Origin: Rhizobium sp. L43 | Lineage (GTDB): Bacteria > Pseudomonadota > Alphaproteobacteria > Rhizobiales > Rhizobiaceae | Direction of reading: 5' to 3' | DNA length: 64,000 bases | Assembly: GCF_002531725.1 (NCBI RefSeq) | Contig: NZ_NWSQ01000002.1 | Coordinates: forward strand, 124,001 to 188,000 | Shown: positions 46,960-56,952 of the stretch, one piece after another | Position numbering within the stretch: the stretch's first letter is position 1 | Layout: every line of letters starts with the position of its first letter | The notes under the pieces: model-generated | Told to the model about the DNA's origin: nothing | What the model saw: the letters and a program-made list of their open reading frames with translations, nothing else | The model's database searches: none | Program-made: the position numbers and the translations under genes

Positions 46960-47990
46960 CGCGTCTCAAGGATCCGCATCAGCCGGCCGCGATAGCTGTC
47001 GAGAATGACGGCGAGCACGATGACGGCGCCGATGACGATCGGCTTGATGTTGTCGTCGGCGCCCAAGAGCTGCAATCCGGTCGACAGCACCTGCAGAATG
47101 CAGGCGCCGACCAGCGTGCCGACGATCGAGCCCTTGCCGCCCGAGAGGCTGGTGCCGCCGATGATGACGGCGGCGATGGCATTCAGCTCATAGCCGATGC
47201 CGGCAACCGGGCTGCCGACATTGAGACGGAGCAGATAGACCATGGCGGCGATGCCGGCGGTCAGCCCGGAGATGGTGAAGACCGCGATCTTGTATCGTTT
47301 CGGCTGATGCCCGGACAGCCGGACAGCCTCTTCATTGGTGCCGATCGCAAAGACGAAACGGCCGAAGACGGTGTAGCGCAGCACGAACCAGCCGATCAGG
47401 ACGACGACGATCGCAATCAGGAAGATCGACGGAAAGATGCCCCAGAAGATCAGGTTGCCGAAATCGACGAAAGGCTGCGGCAGGCCTGTGATCGTCGAAT
47501 TGTCGCTGACGACGCGGGCCAGGCCGCTGGCGACGTTCAGCATGCCGAGGGTGACGATGAAGGACGGAAGCTTCCATTTCTCGCAGATCCAGCCGTTGAC
47601 CGCGCCAAGGATGGCGCCGGTGCCCATCGAGGCCAGACAGGCGAGAATGATCGCCTGCCATGGCGAAAACGCCGGATTGATCATGATCGTCGCACCGATG
47701 ACGGTGCAAAGGGCAAGCAGCGAGCCGACGGAGAGATCGATGCCGCCGACGAGGATGACGAAGGTCATGCCCGCAGCCAGCACGGTGTTGATGGCGATCT
47801 GCACGAAGATCTTCAGAAAATTCTCCGGCGTCGCGAAATAGGGCGCCGTCGCCGAGAAAAACGCCAGGATCAGAATGAGGGCGATGGCGACGCCCGCTTC
47901 CTTCATCGAGATCCGGAGCAGCTTGTCCCAGACGCTCGTCTCTTTCGCCCCAGTTTTCGCCTCGGTCTGTTTTTCAATGTTGGCGGACAC
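46956..47990 (-). CDS. Sugar ABC transporter permease (RbsC-like)
   Basis: A 344-residue membrane protein of the BPD_transp_2 / RbsC family with about ten helices (VAIALILILAFFSATAPYF first) and the motif GIDLSVGSLLALCTVIGATI. I start at GTG 47990 because AAGGAGTACAGCC sits seven bases upstream; an ATG further upstream at 48035 lies deep in the ATPase gene without a ribosome site. It overlaps the ATPase 3' end by 17 bp. It would form the membrane channel of a pentose or hexose importer. Confidence 0.92.
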   Translation of the reverse strand: MSANIEKQTEAKTGAKETSVWDKLLRISMKEAGVAIALILILAFFSATAPYFATPENFLKIFVQIAINTVLAAGMTFVILVGGIDLSVGSLLALCTVIGATIMINPAFSPWQAIILACLASMGTGAILGAVNGWICEKWKLPSFIVTLGMLNVASGLARVVSDNSTITGLPQPFVDFGNLIFWGIFPSIFLIAIVVVLIGWFVLRYTVFGRFVFAIGTNEEAVRLSGHQPKRYKIAVFTISGLTAGIAAMVYLLRLNVGSPVAGIGYELNAIAAVIIGGTSLSGGKGSIVGTLVGACILQVLSTGLQLLGADDNIKPIVIGAVIVLAVILDSYRGRLMRILETR

Positions 47991-49509
47991 GGCTGTACTC
48001 CTTGTAGGCGAGCGAAAGGATCCTGCTTTCGTCAAATTGTTCCCGGGCTATTTCACCTGATATCTTGCCGTCGGAAAAGACGATGATGCGATGGCAGATG
48101 CCCATCAGCTCCGGCAGATCCGAAGAGACGACCAGGACACCTTTGCCTTCGGCCGCGAATTTCCACAGAAGCTCATAAATCTCGGCCTTGGCGCCGACGT
48201 CGATGCCGCGGGTCGGCTCATCGAAAATCAGCACTTTGGGGCCGCGGAACAGCCATTTGGCGATGACGACCTTCTGCTGATTGCCGCCGGAAAAGGTCCG
48301 GACGGCCTGATGGATGGACGGGGTCTTGATCCTGAGCTCGCGTACGAGGCGCTGCGCGTGATCATTCTCGGCCTTCCCGATGATCAGGCCGTTGCGGGAG
48401 ATCTTGTCGAGAGCGGTGATGGTGGCGTTTTCGGCGCAGCTCATGTCGAGCATCAGGCCCTGCATCTTGCGGTCTTCGGTCGCCAGGCACAGCCCGGCGG
48501 CAACCGCATCCTTGGGCGAATTGATCTCGACCGGTTCTCCGTTCAGGCGGATCTCGCCTGATGCCTTGACATCGGCGCCGAACAGGGCGCGAACCGCCTC
48601 GGTGCGTCCGCTGCCGACGAGGCCGGCAATGCCGACAATCTCTCCCTTTGCCACGGAAAAGGACAGTTCCGGACTATGGCGCGTCACCTTGAGGCCGGAA
48701 ACGCCGAGCGCCTCGCCTGAAACGGTGCTGTCGCCTTTAAAAATGCCGTGATCGGAAAGCTTGCGCCCGACCATCAGTTCGACGATCTCAGGGATGCCGA
48801 GTCCTGCGAGCGGCCGGGTGATCACGTGCTGGCCGTCGCGCAGCACCGTCACATCGTCGCCGACCTCGAAGATCTCCTCCAGCCGGTGCGAGATGTAGAG
48901 GGTGGTGACGCCACGCTGCTTCAGGCGCTTCAGAATTTCAAAGAGGCGATCGACTTCCTTGGAGGTCAGCGTCGCCGTCGGTTCGTCGAGAACGAGAAGC
49001 TTGCTTTCGTAGCAAAGCGCCTTGGCGATCTCGACCAGCTGCAGCTGCGCGACGCTGAGGCGGCTGGCGAGTGTCGTCGGGGCGACGTCGAGGCCGACCT
49101 CATCCAGCAGTTCCGCCGCTCTGGCGTTCATCGCCTTGTAGTTCACCAGGCCGTATCGGCGCGGCAGATGCTCGAACAGCAGGTTTTCAGCAACCGTCAG
49201 GTTGGACAGCGGGTGCAGCTCCTGGTGAATGACCCGGATGCCCGCCCTGAACGCCTCCAGCGGCGAGGACGGATGATAAGGCTTGCCGTCAAACAGGATA
49301 TGGCCCTCATCCGGCCTGAAGACGCCGCCGAGCAGATTGATCAGGGTCGATTTTCCGGCGCCGTTCTCGCCAAGGAGAACGTGCCCCTTGCCACGGCCGA
49401 TCCGCATGGAGACATCCTTGAGCGCCACGACGCCGGGGAAGCGCTTGCCGATCCCCTCCAGCCTCAGAATGTCGTCATCTGCTGTGTCTGACACGGCGAC
49501 CTCATGCAT
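47974..49509 (-). CDS. Sugar ABC transporter ATP-binding protein (RbsA-like, two ATPase domains)
   Basis: A 511-residue twin-ATPase. Domain 1 has Walker A LLGENGAGKSTLIN, signature LSVAQLQLVEIAKALCYE and Walker B LLVLDEPTATL. Domain 2 has a degenerate Walker A (GIAGLVGSGRTE) and signature FSGGNQQKVVIAKWLF with Walker B VLIFDEPTRGID, as is usual for RbsA/XylG/MglA. In domain 1 the signature reads LSVAQ instead of LSVGQ, a small variation. It powers import with the permease and the binding protein, between which it lies. Confidence 0.92.
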   Translation of the reverse strand: MHEVAVSDTADDDILRLEGIGKRFPGVVALKDVSMRIGRGKGHVLLGENGAGKSTLINLLGGVFRPDEGHILFDGKPYHPSSPLEAFRAGIRVIHQELHPLSNLTVAENLLFEHLPRRYGLVNYKAMNARAAELLDEVGLDVAPTTLASRLSVAQLQLVEIAKALCYESKLLVLDEPTATLTSKEVDRLFEILKRLKQRGVTTLYISHRLEEIFEVGDDVTVLRDGQHVITRPLAGLGIPEIVELMVGRKLSDHGIFKGDSTVSGEALGVSGLKVTRHSPELSFSVAKGEIVGIAGLVGSGRTEAVRALFGADVKASGEIRLNGEPVEINSPKDAVAAGLCLATEDRKMQGLMLDMSCAENATITALDKISRNGLIIGKAENDHAQRLVRELRIKTPSIHQAVRTFSGGNQQKVVIAKWLFRGPKVLIFDEPTRGIDVGAKAEIYELLWKFAAEGKGVLVVSSDLPELMGICHRIIVFSDGKISGEIAREQFDESRILSLAYKEYSRVRQH

Positions 49510-49650
49510 GGTCTCTTCAATCCCCCGCGCAACACGCATCGGAGAGGCCCGAAACGAGCCTCACCCGGAGCGATCAACGCGTCAATCGATTGGTGGCGAT
49601 GGCGTCGGCCGACAGCCGGCGCCACGTTTGCTTTGGAGCCGGCAATCCGA

Positions 49651-50634
49651 CTATTTCAGATCGGCTGCCGTGACCAGCTTGACGTCGGTCTTGACCCAGC
49701 CGGTGAATTTTTCGCCGGCCAGTTCGCGCATGCCATAGTCGATGCCCATGACCGCCATCTGCGCGCCATACTGCTCGACTGTCGCAAGCATCTTGCCGTC
49801 CTTGATCAGCGGCTGCACCGGCGGGATGTTGTCGAAGCCGACAACCTTGATCTTGCCGGCCTGGCCGGCCGCGTCGAGAGCCTTGACGACGCCGAGAGCC
49901 ATGGAGTCGTTGGCGGCCATCACACCTTGAATATCCTTATACTTCGTCAGGAAATTCGTCATGACGGTGTTGGCTTCTTCCGTCTCCCAATGGGCGGTCT
50001 TGCTGTCGAGAAGCTCGAGCTTGCCAGACTTGACGGAATCCACGAAGCCTTCCTTGCGCTCCTTGGCATTGTCGGCCTCGGGGTTGCCCTCGAGGATGAC
50101 GACCTTGGCGCCGGGGCCCAGATCCTTGGCAAGCGCATCGCCTGCAAGCTTTGCCCCTTCCTTGTTGTCAGGCCCGAAGAAAGCCAGATCGATCCCGGCC
50201 TTCTTCTTGGCATCGGCATCGAGCGGCACATCGATGTTGATGACCTTGACGCCGGCCTTCACGGCCTTTGCCAGCGGCGTCGCCATCGCCTTGGAATCAG
50301 CGGGTGCTACGACGATGATATCGTATTTCTGGGTGACGAAGTTTTCGACGGCATCGACCTGCGAGGCGAAATCGCGCTCGTCCTTCATGCCGACGGCCTT
50401 GAAGTCGAACTTGTCCTTGTTCTCGGCCGCATATTTGTCGGCGCCGGCCTTCATCTGCTTGAAGAACTCATTGGACAAGGATTTCATGATCAGGCCGACC
50501 TTCGGCTTGTCGGCCGCGAAGGCAGGCGACACGCCGCAGGACAGCGCCAGCACCAATGTGCCGGCAAGCCCGAGCTTCAAGGCCGCACGGCGCGGCGCAC
50601 TGATCATGACGGATTCACGCTTAGAATTGGACAT
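49651..50634 (-). CDS. Sugar ABC transporter substrate-binding protein
   Basis: A 327-residue periplasmic binding protein of the ribose/galactose-type (Peripla_BP_4) family. A signal peptide runs from the N-terminus through LALSCGVSPAFAADK, cleaved probably after AFA. The mature start KPKVGLIMKSLSNEFFKQMK, and VNIDVPLDAD-like region VKVINIDVPLDADAKKKAGI, are typical. GGGAGGAAAAA precedes the ATG at 50634. It is the first gene of the importer operon and the most useful one for guessing the sugar, which remains unknown. Confidence 0.93.
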   Translation of the reverse strand: MSNSKRESVMISAPRRAALKLGLAGTLVLALSCGVSPAFAADKPKVGLIMKSLSNEFFKQMKAGADKYAAENKDKFDFKAVGMKDERDFASQVDAVENFVTQKYDIIVVAPADSKAMATPLAKAVKAGVKVINIDVPLDADAKKKAGIDLAFFGPDNKEGAKLAGDALAKDLGPGAKVVILEGNPEADNAKERKEGFVDSVKSGKLELLDSKTAHWETEEANTVMTNFLTKYKDIQGVMAANDSMALGVVKALDAAGQAGKIKVVGFDNIPPVQPLIKDGKMLATVEQYGAQMAVMGIDYGMRELAGEKFTGWVKTDVKLVTAADLK

Positions 50635-50687
50635 TTTTTCCTCCCGAACGGCTCTGGGCTCAGCTCCATCTGAGTTGCCCGCGGCAA

Positions 50688-50700
50688 TGAACCGTTTCCA
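50688..50700. promoter_or_regulatory. LacI-type operator 1 (importer side)
   Basis: TGAACCGTTTCCA fits the LacI/GalR operator pattern of two half-sites around a central CG. An identical copy is at 50804. It lies just downstream of the presumed importer promoter. Confidence 0.75.
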
Positions 50701-50708
50701 ACGACATC

Positions 50709-50736
50709 TGGGTAGCACGCCCTCCAAAATTGTCAA
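50709..50736 (-). promoter_or_regulatory. Candidate promoter of the sugar importer operon
   Basis: On the minus strand TTGACA (50736-50731), 16 bases, then TACCCA (50714-50709). The -35 is perfect and the -10 weak. Operator 1 lies around the expected transcription start, so LacI binding would block initiation. Confidence 0.45.
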
Positions 50737-50788
50737 GCGGCCGAAAAGTCGACCGGGCGATATGCTGGATCGCTATATCGGACACGTA

Positions 50789-50817
50789 TTGACATGCGCG
50801 CGATGAACCGTTTCCAT
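50789..50817 (+). promoter_or_regulatory. Candidate promoter of the lacI-type gene with operator over the -10
   Basis: TTGACA at 50789-50794 with a poor -10 about 17-18 bases on (TTCCAT/TCCATA). Operator 2 overlaps this -10, which would give autorepression. Confidence 0.4.
50804..50816. promoter_or_regulatory. LacI-type operator 2 (regulator side)
   Basis: An exact copy, TGAACCGTTTCCA, of operator 1, 116 bp away. Two identical sites at this spacing could allow DNA looping by a LacI-family tetramer or two dimers. Confidence 0.75.
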
Positions 50818-50965
50818 AGAACGCCTTGCGGAACTTTGCATGCAAGTTCAGCCGTCGAAATCGCCACCTCTTTGACTAGGGAGCTGAAGACCATTAGTTG
50901 AAAGCCTCGATCCGGCCTCCCTGGGCGTTTTTCGAAGGCGAAGATGAAGGACCACTGTTTCTGTG

Positions 50966-52000
50966 ATGTCAAAGGTCGGGATTAGGGACGTTGCCAAGCT
51001 TGCGGGAGTTTCAACCGGCACCGTTTCCAGGGTTTTGAACGATCATCCCTCGGTGACGAAGGAATTGCGGGCGCGCGTCGGAGGGATCATCAAAGACCTC
51101 GGCTATACGCCCGACCCGTCGGCCAGAAGCATGCGCAGCAAGGTCAGCCGGCTGATCGGCATCGTCATTCCGGATCTGACCAATCCGTTCTTTGCCGAGC
51201 TTGTCCAATCGGCGGAACAGGCCGCGGCCAATCACGGCTACAACATCATCGTCATGACGTCCTTCGATCATGCGGCCAAGGAGGCCGACCGCATCAGTCA
51301 GCTGACGAGCCGGAAGGTCGACGGCATCATGCTCGTTCCCAGCAATGATTTCCATCGGATCAAGCTGCCGAAGGGCGTGCCGATCGTCGTCGTCGACCGC
51401 CTGATGCCGGGATATTCCGGCATTGCCGCCGATCACCGCAACGGCGTTCGTCTTGGCGTCGAGCATCTTCTGAAGCTCGGCCATCGCCGCATCGGCTTCA
51501 TCTCGGGGCCTGGGCACTCCGTCCCCGCCAATGATCGCCTCAGGGGCTATCTCGACGCAATGGAACAGGCGGGGGAACAGGCGGGGGAGCAAACGGATGG
51601 CGGCACGAAAACGGCCGGGCCACCACTAATTGCCGAGGCGGCTTTCGACTATGAGAGCGGCCGCTCGGCGGGAAATTACCTTCTGGCCCGCGCCCGCAAC
51701 GAGCGGCCGACGGCGATCTTTGCAAGCTCGGACCAGCAGGCGATCGGCTGCATGCGGGCAGCCCACGATCTCGGTATCCCGGTCCCTGCCGCTCTTTCGA
51801 TCGTCGGCTTCGACGGTATCCCGCTCGCCAGCATGACGACGCCGCGGCTGACGACGGTGAAGCAGCCGATCCAAGACATGGCCGCAGCCGCCGTCGCCGT
51901 TCTCTTGAACAAGCAGACTGCGCCCGAGCTCGACAATCCGATCCTGTTTGCCTGCGAGGTTTTAAAAGGCGAAACGACCGCCCCGCCCCAGCCGGATTAG
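50966..52000 (+). CDS. LacI family transcriptional regulator of the sugar importer
   Basis: A 344-residue LacI-type repressor: the N-terminal helix-turn-helix (IRDVAKLAGVSTGTVSRVLN) with the hinge (SARSMRSKVSRLIGIVIPDL), then a sugar-binding-protein-like core. It is divergent from the importer operon and shares operators with it. In the core, near residues 200-212, codons for EQAG are repeated (EQAGEQAGEQTDGG), a 12-bp tandem expansion that lengthens a surface loop. A GTG one codon earlier is an alternative start. Confidence 0.93.
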   Translation: MSKVGIRDVAKLAGVSTGTVSRVLNDHPSVTKELRARVGGIIKDLGYTPDPSARSMRSKVSRLIGIVIPDLTNPFFAELVQSAEQAAANHGYNIIVMTSFDHAAKEADRISQLTSRKVDGIMLVPSNDFHRIKLPKGVPIVVVDRLMPGYSGIAADHRNGVRLGVEHLLKLGHRRIGFISGPGHSVPANDRLRGYLDAMEQAGEQAGEQTDGGTKTAGPPLIAEAAFDYESGRSAGNYLLARARNERPTAIFASSDQQAIGCMRAAHDLGIPVPAALSIVGFDGIPLASMTTPRLTTVKQPIQDMAAAAVAVLLNKQTAPELDNPILFACEVLKGETTAPPQPD

Positions 52001-52029
52001 CGTGTGACCTTGAAAATCGAAGTCGCTCA

Positions 52030-52533
52030 TCAGGCGGCGATGCCCTGGTTGCCGCCATTGCGCAGCATGTTGCGCAGGCGGTAGGCGATCGCCAAGGGTT
52101 TCGGGAAGGGCTTGCGGAGGAAAGCGACCTTGCGGACGTAATTGTCGACCCGCCAGCTCGCCCAGGTGCCACCGGCGAAAAAGGCGACGTCGCCGGCGCT
52201 GAGTGTGCGCTCGGTGCCGTCCTCGGCAGTGATATGGACCTCGCCTTCGAGGATCATCACGGTCTCGTCCCAGCCGAAATACCAGCGGAATTCGCCCGCC
52301 GTGCAATCCCAGATCGCCGTCAGCGACGCCTCGTCATGGCCGCGCGAATGTTCGGCGGTGCGCGCCTGCGGATTGCCGCTGACGATCCAGTCCGGATTGA
52401 TCGGCGAGGATTTCAGCGGCAGCAGGTCGCTTGCATGGGCGATGAAGGATTTCCCGGCCGGCTTCGCCACGGCATAAGGCACCGAGCGCGCGGCCATGGC
52501 GACCGCACTTGCAAGCATCAGCTTCCAGGCCAT
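52030..52533 (-). CDS. Cupin domain protein (DUF861-like)
   Basis: A 167-residue protein with one cupin barrel (WYFGWDETVMILEGEVHITA, then LSAGDVAFFAGGTWASWRVD) of the Cupin_3 type. The first 23 residues (MAWKLMLASAVAMAARSVPY) look like a weak signal or membrane-associating segment. The usual metal histidines of cupins are mostly missing, as is common for this subgroup. It is convergent with the lacI-type gene. Function unknown. Confidence 0.78.
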   Translation of the reverse strand: MAWKLMLASAVAMAARSVPYAVAKPAGKSFIAHASDLLPLKSSPINPDWIVSGNPQARTAEHSRGHDEASLTAIWDCTAGEFRWYFGWDETVMILEGEVHITAEDGTERTLSAGDVAFFAGGTWASWRVDNYVRKVAFLRKPFPKPLAIAYRLRNMLRNGGNQGIAA

Positions 52534-52646
52534 GAAACAATCCCCAATTGTTATCCCTGCCGAGGGGATAGCAGAGAGTCGTAAGAAGCTGGTTCACGCG
52601 GGGACTAAAATTTTAACGATCCCGAAGACCGATGGGTCGAAAGAGG

Positions 52647-53004
52647 TCAGAAAGCATCGATAAAATGCCGCGGCAGCCGGCCGGGCATGACCGCCACGAT
52701 ATCATAGCGCTGGGACAGGCGGGCCTGATCGGCCTGGCGCGCAAGCCAGAGATCGCTTGCCGCCCGTATCCGTTTCTGGGCGAAGACGGAGACGGCGTCG
52801 ACGGCCGCAGCCTCGCCATGGCGGGCCTTGACCTCGACGAAGACGGCGAGATCGCCCTTGCGGGCAATGATATCGATCTCGCCGAGCCGGGTGCGGTGGC
52901 GCAGCGCCAGGATGCGGTAGCCCTTCAGCATGAGGAAGACGGCCGCGACATATTCCGACATGCGGCCGCGGCGCAACGCCTTCCTCCTGATGGCGGTGAG
53001 GTCG

Positions 53005-53015
<11 letters not shown>
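52647..53015 (-). CDS. yraN: YraN family (UPF0102) endonuclease-like protein
   Basis: A 122-residue protein with the restriction-endonuclease-like core RLGEIDIIARKGDLAVFVEV followed by KAR: the E-x-D and E-x-K motifs of the PD-(D/E)xK fold. GRMSEYVAAVFLMLKGYRIL is the typical N-terminal helix. It overlaps the rsmI 3' end by 11 bp; rsmI-yraN is a widely conserved pair. The cellular role is not established. Confidence 0.93.
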
Positions 53016-53922
<907 letters not shown>

Positions 53923-54171
53923 GCCATTTGCTTTCGTCCCGCCGTCATCGAACTCTTATGGGCGAGCGGCAGCGCTTCGGCAAGGGTTCGGATTTCTGTG
54001 AGCATTGCTCCGGAAAACCTGAAATGCAGGCGCTTGGCCGTGCATGCCTCTTGCAAAGCAATGCTGAAGTCTGCCATTTTGCCGGTCCACTCCCCCGGTC
54101 TCAGGGCCGGGACAGCATTCTTCGGGTGCTCGATGCGCCCGGACAGTCACGGTCGAAAGCGGTAGCATCCC

Positions 54172-55290
54172 ATGCGTATTACTATTGAGCGGTCAAACCT
54201 GTTGAAATCGCTGAACCACGTCCACCGCGTGGTCGAACGTCGCAACACGATCCCGATCCTGTCCAACGTATTGCTCAAGGCCGACGGCCAGAATCTCGAC
54301 ATGAAGGCGACCGACCTCGACCTCGAAATCACCGAGGCGACGCCTGCCAGCGTCGAGCAGCCCGGCGCCACCACCGTTCCGGCCCATCTTCTCTACGATA
54401 TCGTCCGCAAACTTTCCGACGGCTCAGAAGTGCTGCTGGCCACCAGCACCGACGGCGGCTCGATGACCGTGCAGTCCGGCCGATCGAAATTCTCGCTGCA
54501 GTGCCTGCCGGAATCCGACTTCCCGGATCTGACCGCCGGCACCTTCACCCATAGCTTCAAGCTGAAGGCGACCGATCTGAAGATGCTGATCGACCGCACC
54601 CAGTTTGCGATCTCGACGGAAGAGACGCGTTATTATCTGAACGGCATCTTCTTCCACACGATCGAGAGCAAGGGCGAACTGAAGCTCAGGGCGGTCGCCA
54701 CCGACGGCCACCGGCTGGCGCGCGCCGATGTCGACGCGCCCTCGGGCTCGGAAGGCATGCCCGGCATCATCATTCCGCGCAAGACGGTCGGCGAACTGCA
54801 GAAGCTGGTCGACAATCCCGATTCTGTCGTGACCGTCGAGGTCTCCGACGCCAAGATCCGCCTGACGATCGGCTCGATCGTCATGACCTCGAAACTGATC
54901 GACGGCACCTTCCCGGATTACCAGCGCGTCATCCCCACAGGCAACGACAAGGAAATGCGCGTCGACTGCACGAGCTTCGCCCAGGCCGTCGACCGTGTCT
55001 CCACAATTTCCTCGGAACGCGGCCGCGCCGTGAAGCTGGCGCTGTCCGAGGGGCAGCTGATGCTGACCGTCAACAATCCCGATTCCGGCAGTGCGACCGA
55101 GGAAGTCGCCGTCGGCTACGACACAGACGCGATGGAAATCGGCTTCAACGCCAAATATCTGCTCGACATCACCGCTCAGCTTTCCGGCGAGGAAGCGATC
55201 TTCCTGCTGGCCGATGCCGGCTCGCCGACGCTGATCCGCGACACGGCGGGCGACGACGCGCTCTACGTGCTGATGCCGATGCGCGTCTGA
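54172..55290 (+). CDS. dnaN: DNA polymerase III subunit beta (sliding clamp)
   Basis: A 372-residue ring-forming clamp that tethers DNA polymerase III to DNA. Opening MRITIERSNLLKSLNHVHRV and closing ALYVLMPMRV, the hydrophobic-pocket end, are standard. DKEMRVDCTSFAQAVDRVST belongs to domain 3. Length is normal. In this chromosome dnaN is separated from dnaA by nearly 50 kb, and 250 bp upstream hold its promoter region without an obvious gene. Confidence 0.97.
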   Translation: MRITIERSNLLKSLNHVHRVVERRNTIPILSNVLLKADGQNLDMKATDLDLEITEATPASVEQPGATTVPAHLLYDIVRKLSDGSEVLLATSTDGGSMTVQSGRSKFSLQCLPESDFPDLTAGTFTHSFKLKATDLKMLIDRTQFAISTEETRYYLNGIFFHTIESKGELKLRAVATDGHRLARADVDAPSGSEGMPGIIIPRKTVGELQKLVDNPDSVVTVEVSDAKIRLTIGSIVMTSKLIDGTFPDYQRVIPTGNDKEMRVDCTSFAQAVDRVSTISSERGRAVKLALSEGQLMLTVNNPDSGSATEEVAVGYDTDAMEIGFNAKYLLDITAQLSGEEAIFLLADAGSPTLIRDTAGDDALYVLMPMRV

Positions 55291-55345
55291 CGGGAACGAA
55301 GCCTGCTTGCCTCCGTTTTTACCCTGTGAAGGCGGAGGATCCCTG

Positions 55346-56254
55346 ATGAAGAAGACTGGAACGGTACGCATCGGCATATCCGGCTGGACCTATGCACCCT
55401 GGCGCGGCCAATTCTACCCGAAGGACCTGCCGCAGAAGCAGGAGCTTTCCTACGCCGCCCGGCACTTCCCATCGATCGAGATCAACGGCACATTCTACAG
55501 CCTGCAGCGTTCCGAAAGCTTCGGCCGCTGGCGCGATGAAACGCCCGACGATTTCGTCTTTGCGGTCAAGGGCCCGCGCTTCATCACCCATATGCTGCGG
55601 CTGCGCGATATCGAGACGGCGCTTGCCAATTTCCTTGCCTCCGGCCTGTTGCGGCTTGGCCCCAAGCTCGGGCCGATCCTCTGGCAATTTCCGCCGAACA
55701 TGGCCTTCGACCCCGTTCTTTTCGAAAACTTCCTGGCGCTCTTGCCGCAGGACCGCGATGCGGCGACAGCACTTGCCAAGCGGCATGACGGGCATGTCAA
55801 GGGACGCGCCTGGCTTCGAAGCGATGGCGACCAGCCGATCCGTCATGCGTTCGAAATCCGCCACGACAGCTTCCGTTCTCCGGGCTTCATCGAGATGCTC
55901 CGGCGCCACAAGGTCGCCCTCGTCTGCGCCGATACCGTGGCGTGGCCGCTGTTGATGGATATCACCGCCGATTTCGTCTATTGCCGCCTGCATGGCTCCG
56001 AGCAGCTATATGTCAGCGGCTACGAGGATGAGGCCCTCGACCTCTGGGCGGAGCGGATCCGTTCCTGGGCAACCGGCGGAGAGCCGGAGAATGCGCCGCG
56101 GGTACTGGCGCCGCTCAAAGCGCCAGCCAAGGGCCGCGACGTCTATCTTTATTTCGACAATACCGACAAGAAACTGCGCGCCCCTGTCGATGCCGATCAC
56201 TTAAGCGAAAGACTGGCCGATCTCATGCCGCGCTCCCGCCGGAAAGCCGCATGA
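55346..56254 (+). CDS. DUF72 domain-containing protein
   Basis: A 302-residue TIM-barrel-like DUF72 protein: RIGISGWTYAPWRGQFYPKD, SYAARHFPSIEINGTFYSLQ, GPRFITHMLRLRD and the end-block YLYFDNTDKKLRAPVDA. The family is very common and uncharacterised, sometimes compared with sugar isomerases or nucleases. GGCGGAGGATCC precedes the ATG at 55346. It follows dnaN by 55 bp. Confidence 0.93.
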   Translation: MKKTGTVRIGISGWTYAPWRGQFYPKDLPQKQELSYAARHFPSIEINGTFYSLQRSESFGRWRDETPDDFVFAVKGPRFITHMLRLRDIETALANFLASGLLRLGPKLGPILWQFPPNMAFDPVLFENFLALLPQDRDAATALAKRHDGHVKGRAWLRSDGDQPIRHAFEIRHDSFRSPGFIEMLRRHKVALVCADTVAWPLLMDITADFVYCRLHGSEQLYVSGYEDEALDLWAERIRSWATGGEPENAPRVLAPLKAPAKGRDVYLYFDNTDKKLRAPVDADHLSERLADLMPRSRRKAA

Positions 56255-56352
56255 ACTGTTGATGCCGATGTCCTTGTTGCGAAAATCCTTGTCCCGGGAG
56301 CGACAAGCGGCATATTAAGTCATTCGATCAACATGCAGATGGGTGGAGAAGA

Positions 56353-56952
56353 ATGCGCTTACGGGTCAAGGTAAAAGAACGGCTGGGCAAGAAGTTCGAC
56401 GACGAGATTCGCTTCTTCCGGGGCATGATGCAGGGTCCGAAGACGGTCGGCTCGATCGTGCCGACCTCCTCGATCACCGCCAAGCGCATGGCAAGCGTCA
56501 TCGACATCAATTCCGGGCTGCCGGTGCTCGAACTCGGACCGGGCACGGGCGCCATCACCAAGGCCATTCTCGGCCGCGGTGTCCGGCCGGAAAATCTGGT
56601 CGCGATCGAATATTCGACGGATTTCCATCAACATCTGCTGCGGACCTATCCCGGCGTGCACTTCATCAACGGCGACGCCTTCGATCTCCAGACCACGCTC
56701 GGCGATTACGGCGACCGGACGTTCGATTGCGTCATCTCCTGCATTCCGCTGCTGAACTTCCCGATGGCAATGCGGGTCTCGCTGCTCGAAAGCCTGCTCG
56801 ACCGCCTGCCTCCCGGACGGCCGGTGGTGCAGATTTCCTACGGCGCGATCTCGCCGATCGCCGCCAACGCCGATCGTTACAGCATTCATCATTTTGATTT
56901 CGTCGTGCGCAATATTCCTCCGGCCCAACTCTGGATCTACCGGCGAGGATAA
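56353..56952 (+). CDS. pmtA: Phosphatidylethanolamine N-methyltransferase, Sinorhizobium-type PmtA
   Basis: A 199-residue SAM methyltransferase with the SAM loop LELGPGTGAITKAIL near residues 60-74 and a basic amphipathic N-terminus (MRLRVKVKERLGKKFDDEIR) that can bind membranes. Length and sequence match the S. meliloti-type PmtA, which methylates phosphatidylethanolamine three times to phosphatidylcholine, a lipid needed for symbiosis and virulence in Rhizobiaceae. It abuts the next gene, a histidine phosphatase, without a gap. Confidence 0.85.
   Translation: MRLRVKVKERLGKKFDDEIRFFRGMMQGPKTVGSIVPTSSITAKRMASVIDINSGLPVLELGPGTGAITKAILGRGVRPENLVAIEYSTDFHQHLLRTYPGVHFINGDAFDLQTTLGDYGDRTFDCVISCIPLLNFPMAMRVSLLESLLDRLPPGRPVVQISYGAISPIAANADRYSIHHFDFVVRNIPPAQLWIYRRG

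Larger units (their letters stand above)
50635..50965. other. 331-bp divergent regulatory region of the sugar importer and lacI-type gene
   Basis: No gene is supported here. The region contains two identical LacI-type operators 116 bp apart and a TTGACA hexamer pointing each way, listed separately. The rest is unremarkable. Confidence 0.7.
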
